Of a DNA stretch of 64,000 nucleotides, positions 16,250 through 25,692 are shown piece by piece. Below the pieces are notes generated by a model. The model did no database searches, was not told the DNA's origin, and saw nothing but the letters and a program-made list of their open reading frames with translations. This DNA comes from Streptomyces lydicus (lineage in GTDB: Bacteria > Actinomycetota > Actinomycetes > Streptomycetales > Streptomycetaceae): positions 8,546,876-8,610,875 of the forward strand of contig NZ_RDTE01000003.1 in the NCBI RefSeq assembly GCF_004125265.1, read 5' to 3'. The position numbers and the translations under genes were made by a program. The stretch's first letter is position 1; each line of letters opens with the position of its first letter.

Positions 16250-19200
16250 TCACGAGCGAGGCGGAGAACATTCCGGGCCCGCCCACGCCTCGGCTCCGAA
16301 CGTGCCCTTCACGTCGGATGCGAGGGTGAGGGCGTCCACCGTGGCCTGCAGTGCGTACACGGTCGTCTTGTGTGCGCCGCGGACGCTGAGGTGGACCGGG
16401 CTGTCGCCCGGATGGTCCGCAAGGATGCGCTTCAGTTCGCTCACGGACTGTTCGGTGATCCGGTGGGCGGGGAGGGCGAGCCGCACGGGGGGTTTCCCAC
16501 CGTGCTCGGCGGAGGACACGTCCAGTACGGCGAGTTCTCTGCCGAAGACGTTCACGGTTCCGTCCCGGTCCTCCAACTTGCCCTTGACAGAGACGACGTT
16601 GTCCTCGGCCAGCGCGTGCCGCACGAACTGGTAGGCGGCAGGGAAGAAGAGTACGTCGATGCCGGCATCACGGTCCGCGAGGTGCACGATGGCCCAGGCG
16701 CTGCCCTGTTTGGTCACCTTGAGCTGGATGCCGGTGATCAGCCCGGAGAGCCGTACCTCCCCGGTGGTGCGCCCGGAGGCGAGCAGTTCCGAGAGGGAAC
16801 AGTCCCGTGCGCCGGAGAGGATGTGCTCGGCGCCGTCCAGCGGGTGGGCCGAGACGTAGAGGCCGAGCATGTCGCGTTCGGTCGCCAGGAGCTGTCTGCG
16901 GGGCCACTCCGTCTCGTCGATCGGGGAGCCGAGGCCGAAGGCCGGTCCGCCGCCCCTTTCGCCGCCTCCGTCACCACTTCCTTCGCCACCTGCTTCGCCG
17001 CCCAGGCCGGCGAAGAGATCGTCCTGTCCGAAGCTCGCCGCTTTCTTCACGGGGATGAGGGCGTCGATGGCGCTCTCGTGGACGGCGGTGAGGCCCTTGC
17101 GGGAATGGTTCAGGGAGTCGAAGGTGCCTGCCTTGATCAGGGACTCCACAGCCCGTTTGTTGAGTGCGGGCAGGTCGGCCTTGTCGAGGAAGTCGGAGAA
17201 GGAGGTGAATTTCCCTCTCCGGCGGCGGGCGTCGATGATGGCCTCGATGACCTGGTCGCCGACATTGCGCACGGACCGCAGTCCGAACCGTACGTCGTCA
17301 CCGACGGCGGTGAATTCGGCGACGGACTCGTTCACGTCGGGCTGGAGGACCCGCACGCCGTTCTTGCGGGCGTCGGCGAGGTAGACCGCGGCCTTGTCCT
17401 TGTCGTCGCCGACCGAGGTGAGCAGGGCGGCCATGTACTCGGCCGGGTAGTTGGCCTTGAGGTAGGCGGTCCAGTACGAGACGAGTCCGTAGCCGGCGGT
17501 GTGGGACTTGTTGAACGCGTAGCCGGAGAACGGGAGCATGACGTCCCACAGGGCCTTGACGGCCTCTTCGCTGTACCCGTTGCCCCGCATGCCGTCGTGG
17601 AACTTGTCCCACTCCGCGGCCAGTACCTCGGGCTTCTTCTTGCCCATCGCACGCCGCAGCAGGTCGGCGCCGCCGAGGGTGTACCCGGCGAGTTCCCGGG
17701 CGATCGCCATGATCTGCTCCTGGTAGACGAGCAGATGGAAGGTGTTGCCGAGGATCGGCTCCAGGGCGTCGCGCAGCTCGGGGTGGATCGGCGTGATCTC
17801 CTCGCGGCCGGTCTTGCGGTGCGCGTAGTGGGTGTGTGCGTTGGCCGCCATCGGGCCGGGCCGGTAGAGGGCGTTGACCGCCGCGATGTCCTCGAACCGG
17901 GTGGGTTCCATCTGTTTGAGCAGCACGCGCATGCCGCCACCGTCGAGCTGGAAGACACCGAAGGTGTTGCCCTCGGCCAGCAGCCGGTACGTCTTGGCGT
18001 CGTCCAGCGGGATCACGACAGTGGACGGGGCGCCGTCCAGGGGATCCACGGTGGCCAGGCTGATGCCCCGGTTCTGGCGGATGTTCTCGATCGCCTGGTC
18101 GATCACACCCAGGTTCCGTAGCCCCAGGAAGTCCATTTTGATCAGACCCATGTCTTCGCAGGACGGGTAGTCGAAGCCGGTGATCTTCACGCCGTCCGAG
18201 GCACGCATGTGCAGCGGGATGCGGTCGGTGAGCTTCGTCTTGGAGAGGATCACCGCCGCGGCGTGCACACCCGTGCCGCGGGTGAGGCCTTCCACCCCAC
18301 GGGCGGTGTCGATGACCCGCTTCACGTCCTGCTCGTTGTCGTACATCTGCCGGATCTCGCCGGCCTCGCCATACCGCTCGTGGGAGGGGGCGAAGACGGC
18401 GGCCAGCGGAGCGGACTTGCCGTTCTGGTCCGGCGGGAGCGCCTTGGTGATCCGCTCGCCGTGGGCATAGGGGTAGCCGAGGATGCGCGAGGAGTCCTTG
18501 ATCGCGTTCTTGGCCTTGATCCTGCCGAACGTGTTCACCATGGCGGTGTACTCCTCGCCGTACTTCTCGGTGACATAGCGGACCATCCGGTCGCGCTGAC
18601 GGTCGTCGAAATCGAGGTCCACATCCGGTGGGTTGATGCGCTCGGGGTTCAGGAACCGCTCGAAGAGCAGGCCGTGCTCCAGTGGGCACAACTCGGTGAT
18701 ACGGGTGGCGTAGGCGACGAGGGAGCCGGTGGCCGAACCCCGGCCCGGACCGAGCGGGATCTTGTTCTCCCGGGCGTGGCGGCAGATGTCCGCCACGACG
18801 AGGAAGTAGGAGCTGAAGCCCATGGGGCCGATGACCGACATCTCGGTCTCGAAGCGGTCCACGATGTGCTGGGGGACCGGGTCCCCGTAGCGCATCGTCA
18901 GCCCCTGGAGGACTTCCCTGCGCAGCCACGACTCCTGTGTCTCACCTTGGGGCACGTCAGGGAACTGCGGCATCTCGTCGACGTGGTCGAAGACCTCGTC
19001 ATAGGACTCGATGCGCTCGGCGATCAGCAGGGTGTTGTCACAGGCTTGTGGAAGCTCCGAGAACAGACCGCGCATCTCGGCCGCGCTCTTGAGGTAGTAG
19101 CCGGAGCCGTGAAAACGGAAGCGGCCAGGGTCGTCCTTGTTCTTGCCGACGCCGATGCACAGCAGGCTGTCGTGAGCGTCGGCCTGGTCCTCGGTGACAT

Positions 19201-19900
19201 AGTGCGCGTCATTGGTGGCCAGGAGGGGCATCTTCAATTCCCCGGCCAGACGCAGCAGGCCCTCACGCACCTCACGTTCGATGTCCAGACCGTGGTCCAT
19301 CAGCTCCAGGAAGTAGTTCTCGCGGCCGAAGATCTCCTGGTAGGCCGCGGCAGCAGCCTTCGCCTCGTCATACTGGTGCAGCCGCAGGCGGGTCTGGATC
19401 TCGCCGGAGGGGCAGCCGGTGGTGGCGATGAGCCCGTCCGGCCGCCGCGCGATCAACTCCCGGTCCATGCGCGGCTTTCCGGCAGGGAACTGCCCCTCAT
19501 AACTTGCCTGTGTGCTGAGCCAGAACAGATTCCGCAGGCCCTGGGCGTTCCGCGCCCACATGGTCATATGCGTGAAGCGGCCGCCGCCGGAGACATCCTT
19601 CGACCCCTCACCGTCCGCGCTCGTGGCGCGACGGCCTCCCGGCCCCCAGAACTCCTGCCTCCGGACAAAACGAGAGGAGGGTGCCACATACGCCTCGATG
19701 CCGATGATCGGCCTGATCTCTTCGAAGCCCTTCGCGACCTGCGCGAACTCGTAGGCACCGAACATGTTGCCGTGATCGCTCATGGCGACGGCGGGCATCT
19801 CCTGCCGGGCCACTTCGGCGAACATCGGCTTCAACTTCTGCGCGCCGTCCAGCATGGAGTATTCGGTGTGATTGTGCAGGTGCACGAAGGAATCCGGCAT
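16250..19900 (-). CDS. dnaE: DNA polymerase III alpha subunit
   Basis: A 1216-residue replicative polymerase subunit from ATG at 19900. The N-terminal PHP domain keeps the metal-ligand motifs (HLHNHTEYSMLDG, MSDHGN, GIEAYV, TTGCPSGE, NDAHYV), suggesting a working 3'-5' exonuclease as in actinobacterial DnaE1. The polymerase core has GPGRGSATGS and the catalytic acids in DVDLDFDD and KMDFLGLRN. A helix-hairpin-helix region and an OB fold (VRLSGLITGIQLKVTKQ) follow. The N-terminus differs from what I recall of the essential Streptomyces DnaE1, so this may be an extra paralogue, but I cannot settle that here. A Gly-rich linker sits near residue 980. No frameshift is seen. Confidence 0.9.
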   Translation of the reverse strand: MPDSFVHLHNHTEYSMLDGAQKLKPMFAEVARQEMPAVAMSDHGNMFGAYEFAQVAKGFEEIRPIIGIEAYVAPSSRFVRRQEFWGPGGRRATSADGEGSKDVSGGGRFTHMTMWARNAQGLRNLFWLSTQASYEGQFPAGKPRMDRELIARRPDGLIATTGCPSGEIQTRLRLHQYDEAKAAAAAYQEIFGRENYFLELMDHGLDIEREVREGLLRLAGELKMPLLATNDAHYVTEDQADAHDSLLCIGVGKNKDDPGRFRFHGSGYYLKSAAEMRGLFSELPQACDNTLLIAERIESYDEVFDHVDEMPQFPDVPQGETQESWLRREVLQGLTMRYGDPVPQHIVDRFETEMSVIGPMGFSSYFLVVADICRHARENKIPLGPGRGSATGSLVAYATRITELCPLEHGLLFERFLNPERINPPDVDLDFDDRQRDRMVRYVTEKYGEEYTAMVNTFGRIKAKNAIKDSSRILGYPYAHGERITKALPPDQNGKSAPLAAVFAPSHERYGEAGEIRQMYDNEQDVKRVIDTARGVEGLTRGTGVHAAAVILSKTKLTDRIPLHMRASDGVKITGFDYPSCEDMGLIKMDFLGLRNLGVIDQAIENIRQNRGISLATVDPLDGAPSTVVIPLDDAKTYRLLAEGNTFGVFQLDGGGMRVLLKQMEPTRFEDIAAVNALYRPGPMAANAHTHYAHRKTGREEITPIHPELRDALEPILGNTFHLLVYQEQIMAIARELAGYTLGGADLLRRAMGKKKPEVLAAEWDKFHDGMRGNGYSEEAVKALWDVMLPFSGYAFNKSHTAGYGLVSYWTAYLKANYPAEYMAALLTSVGDDKDKAAVYLADARKNGVRVLQPDVNESVAEFTAVGDDVRFGLRSVRNVGDQVIEAIIDARRRRGKFTSFSDFLDKADLPALNKRAVESLIKAGTFDSLNHSRKGLTAVHESAIDALIPVKKAASFGQDDLFAGLGGEAGGEGSGDGGGERGGGPAFGLGSPIDETEWPRRQLLATERDMLGLYVSAHPLDGAEHILSGARDCSLSELLASGRTTGEVRLSGLITGIQLKVTKQGSAWAIVHLADRDAGIDVLFFPAAYQFVRHALAEDNVVSVKGKLEDRDGTVNVFGRELAVLDVSSAEHGGKPPVRLALPAHRITEQSVSELKRILADHPGDSPVHLSVRGAHKTTVYALQATVDALTLASDVKGTFGAEAWAGPECSPPRS

Positions 19901-20246
19901 GAGTGGTCGCCTCCGGGGGAGTGGGGAGCCCCATCCCGGTCCGAGACGCGATGGTGGCTTTGGTGGTGGTGTCCGCATCGGCAGTGACGAATGGGCGGAC
20001 GGCCCGAACCCACCGCGGTACGGTCGCGCCGACGGGGCGGCCAAGGGGCCGAACCGCCCGCGCGCGCCATCGGTCCGGCGGGCCCTTGAAGTGCAGGTCC
20101 GCAGCCACCCGGCTGCCGGGCAGCACGCCTCCTGTCGCGCTGTTCGCGAAACCGCACGTTGACCAGAGACATCAAAGCGAGCAAGGACTGGCGGAATCAA
20201 ACAACCATTTCGCCGACCGAACTCAACGAATGGTTGTCCACCTAGA
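19901..20246. other. Divergent promoter region between dnaE and a LysR gene
   Basis: No gene is recognised. It should hold the promoters of dnaE (minus strand) and of the LysR-type gene (plus strand), and contains the inverted repeat described at 20201-20237. Confidence 0.5.
20201..20237. promoter_or_regulatory. Inverted repeat, probable LysR operator
   Basis: ACAACCATT at 20201-20209 and AATGGTTGT at 20229-20237 form a perfect 9-bp inverted repeat with a 19-base spacer, ending ten bases before the LysR start codon. Autoregulation is inferred. Confidence 0.6.
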
Positions 20247-21233
20247 ATGATCGGCGTGGACCTCATCGCCGTGCGCACCTTCGTCACCGCCGTGGACGCG
20301 GGACAGTTCCAAGAAGCCGCCGCCCACTTGTCGATCACCCCACAGGCCGTCTCCAAGCGCATCGCCGTGCTGGAAAAGGACCTCGGTGTGCAGCTGTTCA
20401 GCCGCACGGCCCGTGGAGCCCGGCTCACCATCGACGGGCAGGCGTTCCTGCCTTACGCCCGGACCCTCCTCCAGGCCGAGGAACGGGCAGCCGCTTCCGT
20501 GCGGCCGGGGCGCCGGGCGTTGCGCGTCGACGTGATCGGCCGCCGGCTCTCGGTGGCGGGCCTGCTGCGCGACTTCCACCGCGCACATCCCGGGACCGAT
20601 CTCGATGTCGTGACCCTGTTGGACTCCGACTCGGCCATCGCCGCCGTCCGGGACGGGATGATCGACGCGACCTTCCGTGCCGTAACCATGCCCGGCCGGC
20701 AACTCCCTGACGGAGTCGAGGCCACTTCGGTCTTGGACGAACCGCTCCACCTGTTCACCGGACCGGCGCACGAGTTCGCCGCCGCCCGCGCGATCGCGCC
20801 CGCCCAGCTCGCCGGGCGCCGCATCTGGATGCCTGGCAACCTGCCTGGCACCGAATGGGCGGCCTACTATGACGAACTCGCCGCCACGTTCGGTCTCACC
20901 ATCGACTCGATCGGCCCCCACTTCGGCATCGAGCACCTCCTCGACACGATCGCCGAATCCTCGGCACTGGCGACCTTCGTCAGCGAGCAGACTCCGCTGG
21001 TCTGGCCGGCCGGCCACGACTTGCGGCGGATCCCCCTGCACGACCCCACCCCGGTCTACCCGCACTCACTGATCTGGCGCACCGACAACCCGCACCCCGC
21101 CCTCACCGCACTGCGCAACCACCTCGCCTCCGCATACCCCGGCCGCCCCGACAGCGGGACCTGGACGCCGACGTGGGCCGGACGCGCCACACGGCCGAGC
21201 CAGGTGTGTTGTACGGAAGGTGTTGATCTGTGA
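20247..21233 (+). CDS. LysR family transcriptional regulator
   Basis: A 328-residue LTTR. The N-terminal helix-turn-helix is clear (FVTAVDAGQFQEAAAHLSIT, PQAVSKRIAVLEKDLGVQLF) and is followed by a substrate-binding domain (ALRVDVIGRRLSVAGLLRDF). The last 20 residues look extra, so the stop may be slightly displaced. An inverted repeat lies just upstream. No clear target is adjacent, since the divergent neighbour is dnaE. Confidence 0.85.
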   Translation: MIGVDLIAVRTFVTAVDAGQFQEAAAHLSITPQAVSKRIAVLEKDLGVQLFSRTARGARLTIDGQAFLPYARTLLQAEERAAASVRPGRRALRVDVIGRRLSVAGLLRDFHRAHPGTDLDVVTLLDSDSAIAAVRDGMIDATFRAVTMPGRQLPDGVEATSVLDEPLHLFTGPAHEFAAARAIAPAQLAGRRIWMPGNLPGTEWAAYYDELAATFGLTIDSIGPHFGIEHLLDTIAESSALATFVSEQTPLVWPAGHDLRRIPLHDPTPVYPHSLIWRTDNPHPALTALRNHLASAYPGRPDSGTWTPTWAGRATRPSQVCCTEGVDL

Positions 21234-21879
21234 CGTATCGTCAGTTTCCTTGATTCCCTGGCAGATAGGCGCTGTGTGACCGGCCCGGAACGTCCAGGCG
21301 ATCATGTCAGCGCAGCCGACGACCAGCACGACCAGCTGTTTTCCACCAGGCCGTAGCTCTCAGGGTGGGAAGGCCGTCCCTCTCGAGTATGACGCGGGGG
21401 TCTGTGGTGGTACTTCAGTTCAGTCCGTTTTTGGGTCCCTATGGGGGAGGACGGCGCTGACCTGTGCATTCGAGGATGGGGACGTCGAAGCCTCCGACGC
21501 TTTCCAGGACCCAGGAGTTCGCATGCCCCCCACGGCAGCCCTACAGGGTGCTCCGCGCTTTCCCGTTGCCCCCTCAACCCGCCGTGCGATTCCCGCCGAT
21601 GCCATGGCCGACCTCTGCCTCCTCGCGCCCTGGTGGCAGTGACCACGCCCCAGGACCACGGCCGGTGTTGTAGGAACTCGTAGCCGGCCCCTGCACTCCC
21701 GCTGCCTGACGAATTCTGCCGGAGTACACCCCAGGGCCTGCCCCCTGACGGCCAGGTAAAGACGAAGCATTTCGCCGATCAAGAGCTCGTCACCTGCCAT
21801 CGCGACCTGATCCCCTTGCCCGCAAACGGCGGTTGATTCCCACGGCCGCCTCTCATCCTCTCAGGAATTCTCTTTCCTC
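21234..21879. other. 646-base stretch with no recognisable gene
   Basis: Frames on both strands (21304-21642 plus; 21302-21646 and 21420-21800 minus) lack family features, ribosome sites and natural amino-acid composition. It may be the remnant of a lost gene. A weak GGCCGG...CCGGCC inverted repeat lies at about 21660-21690. Confidence 0.4.
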
Positions 21880-22611
21880 ATGACTGAAAAAATCACCCCT
21901 CGCCACCATGCCCGGACTCGGCGTGCGACCGAAGGCTGGGACTTCTTAGTGGAATCGATACGGAATCATCGCACGGTCGGCTCCATCGCCCCCAGTAGTA
22001 GGTCGCTGGCCGACCTGATGGCTTCCCCCTTGCGGGAGCGAGCGCCGCGGGTCTCGAATGTCCTGGAAGTAGGCGCGGGTACCGGCTCGGTCACACGCGT
22101 CCTGCTTCCCCGGATATCTGAGGGAAGCCGCCTGGACATCGTGGAAGCCAATGACCATTTCGCCGCACACCTGCGTCGTCTGGTGGGCTGCTGCCCGCAC
22201 CTGCCGGAAAAGCAGGAGCAAGTGCGCGTCCATAATGTAGGCGTCGAACAGCTCACCACCGACCGCCGCTATGACGTGATCGTCTCCGGCCTGCCGTTCT
22301 CCAACTTCTCCCCCCGGCAGGTTGAGGAGATCATGGGGCACTACTTTCACCTGCTCCGCCCCGGGGGCACGCTCACCTACTTTTCCTATCGAGGCAGCCG
22401 CTTCGTCCGCACCTTTCTGACCTCCCGCCCGGAGGCCCGACGTCAACGCGATGTCAAAAATCTGTTGAACCGGTATCACCACCGGTACGCGACCGGCTGT
22501 TGGACCGTATGGGGAAATCTGCCACCCGCGCAGGTGTGGCAACTGCGCCGACCTCTCGAAGCTGTCGAATCCTCCGGCGTATTGACCGCCCAGCCGGACA
22601 TGGCGCGATGA
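21880..22611 (+). CDS. Class I SAM methyltransferase, phospholipid N-methyltransferase-like
   Basis: A 243-residue methyltransferase. Motif I is VLEVGAGTGSVT, the acidic loop is DIVEANDHF, and YDVIVSGLPFSNFSPRQVEE matches the PmtA-type (phosphatidylethanolamine N-methyltransferase) family. The start region ESIRNHRTVGSIAPSSRSLA is also typical. Its stop overlaps the start of the DedA gene (ATGA), so both probably act at the membrane. Lipid substrate is inferred from the family. Confidence 0.85.
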   Translation: MTEKITPRHHARTRRATEGWDFLVESIRNHRTVGSIAPSSRSLADLMASPLRERAPRVSNVLEVGAGTGSVTRVLLPRISEGSRLDIVEANDHFAAHLRRLVGCCPHLPEKQEQVRVHNVGVEQLTTDRRYDVIVSGLPFSNFSPRQVEEIMGHYFHLLRPGGTLTYFSYRGSRFVRTFLTSRPEARRQRDVKNLLNRYHHRYATGCWTVWGNLPPAQVWQLRRPLEAVESSGVLTAQPDMAR

Positions 22612-23119
22612 ATACCTTCCCCGGTCTGCTCGGCCAGATTCCGTCTGCCACCGCCTACACGGTGCTGGGCGCGGCAATCATTGCGGAGTCCGTTTTGCTG
22701 GTGGGTGCCGTCATCCCCACTCTCGCTCTTATGCTCACCGCGGGAGCCTTGGCCCGTACCGGCAGCATGAATCTGTTGTGGGTCATCGCGGTCGCCGCCG
22801 GCGCTGTGATGATCGGGGACGCGCTTGGCCATCGAACCGGCCACTTGCTGGGCAATCGCCTCCGTACCGGGAAGCTCGGCCGCCGCATTCCTGCCTCGGC
22901 GTGGCAGCGAGCCGAAAGCCTCATGAACAAGCGCGCCGGCCAAACTCTCCTGATCTTTCGCTTTGTGCCGGTGATGCGGACCCTCACCCGCATCTGGCCG
23001 GCGTGGTCGGCCTGCCGTACCGCCACATCGCCCCGTACAGTGCGCTGGCCTCGGTCGCTTGGGCGAGCGCCGAAAGGGGCTATACGGCGGCCTTCTCCCT
23101 GCAGCACCTCTCCCCGTGA
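22608..23119 (+). pseudogene. DedA family membrane protein, frameshifted
   Basis: The DedA signature is present in two frames. The frame starting at 22608 reads TAYTVLGAAIIAESVLLVGA down to FRFVPVMRTLT; the protein then continues as PHLAGVVGLPYRHIAPYSAL only in another frame, which ends at 23119. The switch lies near 22987, at an ACCCGC that would be in frame with one more C. The product as read would lose its last membrane helices. Either a sequencing deletion in a C run or a recent mutation explains this. It is translationally coupled to the methyltransferase. Confidence 0.8.
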
Positions 23120-23293
23120 TCGGAAGGCCATAGCCGTCAGAGCCGCCCGCCGGGCGCCGCTGTGGCGCGACGGCCCGGGTTTGGCGGCCGGTGGCTTGGT
23201 GGTACCGATGGGCCGTTGCTGCAGGTGGCGGCCTGGGCCACGGTCGGGAAACGGGTGGTCGTGCCGGAGCGCGTCGTGAGGTGGGTGTCGAAG

Positions 23294-24793
23294 ATGTCTG
23301 ATGTGGACGAGCCGCGCGGTGCGGTGTTGGTAGTGGGAGCCACCGGACAGCAGGGAGGGGCCGTGGCCCGGCATCTGCTCGCGGCGGGCAGGCCCGTGCG
23401 GGCTCTGACCCGCCATCCGGACAAGCCGGCCGCGCGTGCCCTCGCGGATCAGGGTGCGCAGGTGGTGGCCGGAGATCTGAAGGACGCGGAGTCGTTGCGT
23501 GGCGCTCTGGCGGGCGTGGGCGCGGTGTTCTGCGTCACGCAGTTCTTCGAGGCCGGCTACGAGGGCGAGGTACGCCAGGGCAAGCTCATGGTGGACCTTG
23601 CGGCGCAGGCGGGCGTGGAGCACTTCGTGTTCAGCTCGGTGGGCAGCGCCGACAAGAACACCGGTATTCCCCACTTCGAGAGCAAGTACGAGGTCGAGCG
23701 ATACCTGGCGGAGAGTGCCGTTCCTTTCACCGTGCTGCGGCCGGTGTTCCTGATGGAGAACTGGGAGGCCCGGCGCCCAGAGATCACGGAAGGCTCCCTG
23801 GTGACGCCGTTGTCGCCGGACCGACCGCTGCAGCAGGTCAGCGTGACGGACATCGGTGCATTGTGCCTGTTGGCTCTGAGCCGGCCCGAACAGTGGAAGG
23901 GACGTGAAGTGGACCTGGCCGGCGACGAGTTGTCGATGGCGCAGACGGCCGAGACCTTCGCCGGCGTCCTGCGGCGGAAGGTCGACGTGCGGCAGATCTC
24001 CTGGGAGGACTTCCGCGCGCAGCAGGGCGAGGAGATGTACGTGATGCATCGGTGGAGGGGAGAGGCGTGGCTCGATGGCGCCCGGCGGCGTGGCGCGGCC
24101 GCCAGGGCGCACTTCATAGCCGCCGATCTGAGCCGGCTGTCCGAGACCACAGCAGCGGTCGAACATATCCGGTCCTCCTGTGCGCAGGTCGACACCCTGG
24201 TGCTCTGCGGCCGACACTTCCGGACCATCCGACTGGTCACCACCGAAGGCTTCGAGCACACTTTCGCCCACTTCTACCTCAGCCGCTTCGTACTGAGCCA
24301 CGGGCTGACCGACCTGCTCGAATGCGCCGACGCCCCGGTCATCCTCAACGTCGCCGGGCCCGGCGGCGATGGGGAGATCCACTGGGAAGACCTGCAGCTC
24401 GCGAAGGACTATGACGGGCAACGGGCGCTCATGCAAGGCGGGCGACTCAACGATCTTCTCGGTGTCGCCTTCGCGGACGCCCGGCCGGGGACGAGGGTGA
24501 GGTATGTACTGCTCAACCCGGGCACGGTCAGCACCAGTTTCTCGGGGCAGTACACGCCGGACGCCATGGCACAGATTGACGCCATCCGCCGGTCCGCCCA
24601 GCCGGTCCACGACTCCATACTCCCGATCGTCAGGCTCCTGGACGACCCGCCCGCCGCCTCGCTCAGCGCCTTCATACGGGACGTGCCGCTCAGCCCCCAC
24701 GGCCCCGGGTTCACGATCGAGGAAGCGCGGCAACTACACCTGCACACCAAAAGGCTATTGGCCGACGGGGAATCAGGGACGACGAGGGATTGA
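23294..24793 (+). CDS. NmrA-SDR chimeric protein
   Basis: A 499-residue frame joining two enzymes. Residues 1 to about 252 are an NmrA/HSCARG-type NAD(P)-binding protein (VVGATGQQGGAVARHL, SSVGSADKNTGIPHFESK) that stops at EMYVMHRW, before the family's C-terminal segment. Residues of about 256-499 are an SDR that starts at LDGARRRGAAARAHF, so its glycine-rich Rossmann motif is missing, though FIAADLSRLSETTAAV and LLNPGTVSTSFSGQYTP are typical. A deletion that fused two neighbouring genes in frame explains this. The NmrA half may still bind cofactor; the SDR half is probably inactive alone. Confidence 0.8.
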   Translation: MSDVDEPRGAVLVVGATGQQGGAVARHLLAAGRPVRALTRHPDKPAARALADQGAQVVAGDLKDAESLRGALAGVGAVFCVTQFFEAGYEGEVRQGKLMVDLAAQAGVEHFVFSSVGSADKNTGIPHFESKYEVERYLAESAVPFTVLRPVFLMENWEARRPEITEGSLVTPLSPDRPLQQVSVTDIGALCLLALSRPEQWKGREVDLAGDELSMAQTAETFAGVLRRKVDVRQISWEDFRAQQGEEMYVMHRWRGEAWLDGARRRGAAARAHFIAADLSRLSETTAAVEHIRSSCAQVDTLVLCGRHFRTIRLVTTEGFEHTFAHFYLSRFVLSHGLTDLLECADAPVILNVAGPGGDGEIHWEDLQLAKDYDGQRALMQGGRLNDLLGVAFADARPGTRVRYVLLNPGTVSTSFSGQYTPDAMAQIDAIRRSAQPVHDSILPIVRLLDDPPAASLSAFIRDVPLSPHGPGFTIEEARQLHLHTKRLLADGESGTTRD

Positions 24794-24866
24794 GGCAGAC
24801 GACGGGGGGGTGAGACAGCGGCCCGAGCCACGCCTCCGCAAACGCCATGGCACATACCCTCATGAG

Positions 24867-25160
24867 ATGAACATCTGCGAGAGCAGCGCCCACTTGGAGT
24901 GGTGGGCCAACCCCTCAACCTGTCTGGCCCGTATACCCGTCAGGCTCACGCCGGATCTCGGCAACACCACCTGGAACGCCATCGTTTCACCCGCGCTTGA
25001 CGACGATGCCGCGGACAGCCTTCAACTCCTCACCGAAGCCGGCCCGTTCTTCATACTGCGCTTCGAAGACGACTCGACGACCGAGGTCGAAGCGGCCCAC
25101 TGCGGAGATGTCCACTGCTTGCGGCTCAGTGCAGCCCCGAGCCCCGGCTCAGGCGCTTGA
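24867..25160 (+). CDS. Hypothetical protein
   Basis: A 97-residue protein (MNICESSAHLEWWANPSTCL, then LQLLTEAGPFFILRFEDDS). A TACCCT -10-like box ends exactly six bases before the ATG, which supports a leaderless start. No family is recognised. Its 3' end overlaps the frameshifted zinc-ribbon-like gene on the other strand. Confidence 0.6.
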   Translation: MNICESSAHLEWWANPSTCLARIPVRLTPDLGNTTWNAIVSPALDDDAADSLQLLTEAGPFFILRFEDDSTTEVEAAHCGDVHCLRLSAAPSPGSGA

Positions 25161-25518
25161 AGTCGTTGCCCCATTCTCTCAAAGCCATCAGTCGTTCTGT
25201 CCAGGAATTCGACCAGGCGGGATTCCGAACGCGCAAGCCGCTCCCGTTGCTCACGGGGAAGCGAAGCCAAGGCGTCGACGAGGACTCGTTCCCGGGGTCG
25301 TGCACCATGTGGCCGGAGTAGGGCCGGCAACCGGAACACCAGGCGAGTCCCACACATCGCTCGAACATGGCGGACTCGGGCGGATGGAAGCGGTACCGGT
25401 ACGAGCGGACGGGCGTTCCGCAGTCGGCGCAGATCCGTCGGTCCCCGTCGGCGACCGTGTCCCAGGTTCCGGCCTTGAGCCGGCGCTGCCGCCCGGCCGG
25501 TGCTCTTCGCGTCGTCAT
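25022..25518 (-). pseudogene. Small cysteine-motif protein, frameshifted
   Basis: From ATG at 25518 the frame reads MTTRRAPAGRQRRLKAGTWD and ICADCGTPVRSYRYRF, with CxxC pairs (CADC, CSGC) that suggest a zinc ribbon. After YSGHMVHDP it loses sense, but the expected continuation (RERVLVDALASLPREQRERL, LVEFLDR) appears in another frame. The switch is at about 25293, in CCCCGGG, one C short. As in DedA, this is a homopolymer indel. The natural end is probably near 25180; beyond that the second frame runs on without sense to 25022. Confidence 0.65.
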
Positions 25519-25692
25519 GCCGTGCATTCTCTACGGGGGGAGGGGAACAGCTGTTGCAGGCTGTGGAGGCGTATGCGAGTCATCGCGCCACGGAGACGAT
25601 GAAGTCCGGCCTCTCGCCGGCCGCGACGGCGCCAGGTGACCGGCGTTCGGTAGGAGGGCGGTCGTCCGTGCCGTGTGCCGTCTGCCGGAAGG

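Noticed and set aside
16244..19987. Two long plus-strand frames opposite dnaE
   Set aside because: Antisense shadows; dnaE on the minus strand carries all family motifs.
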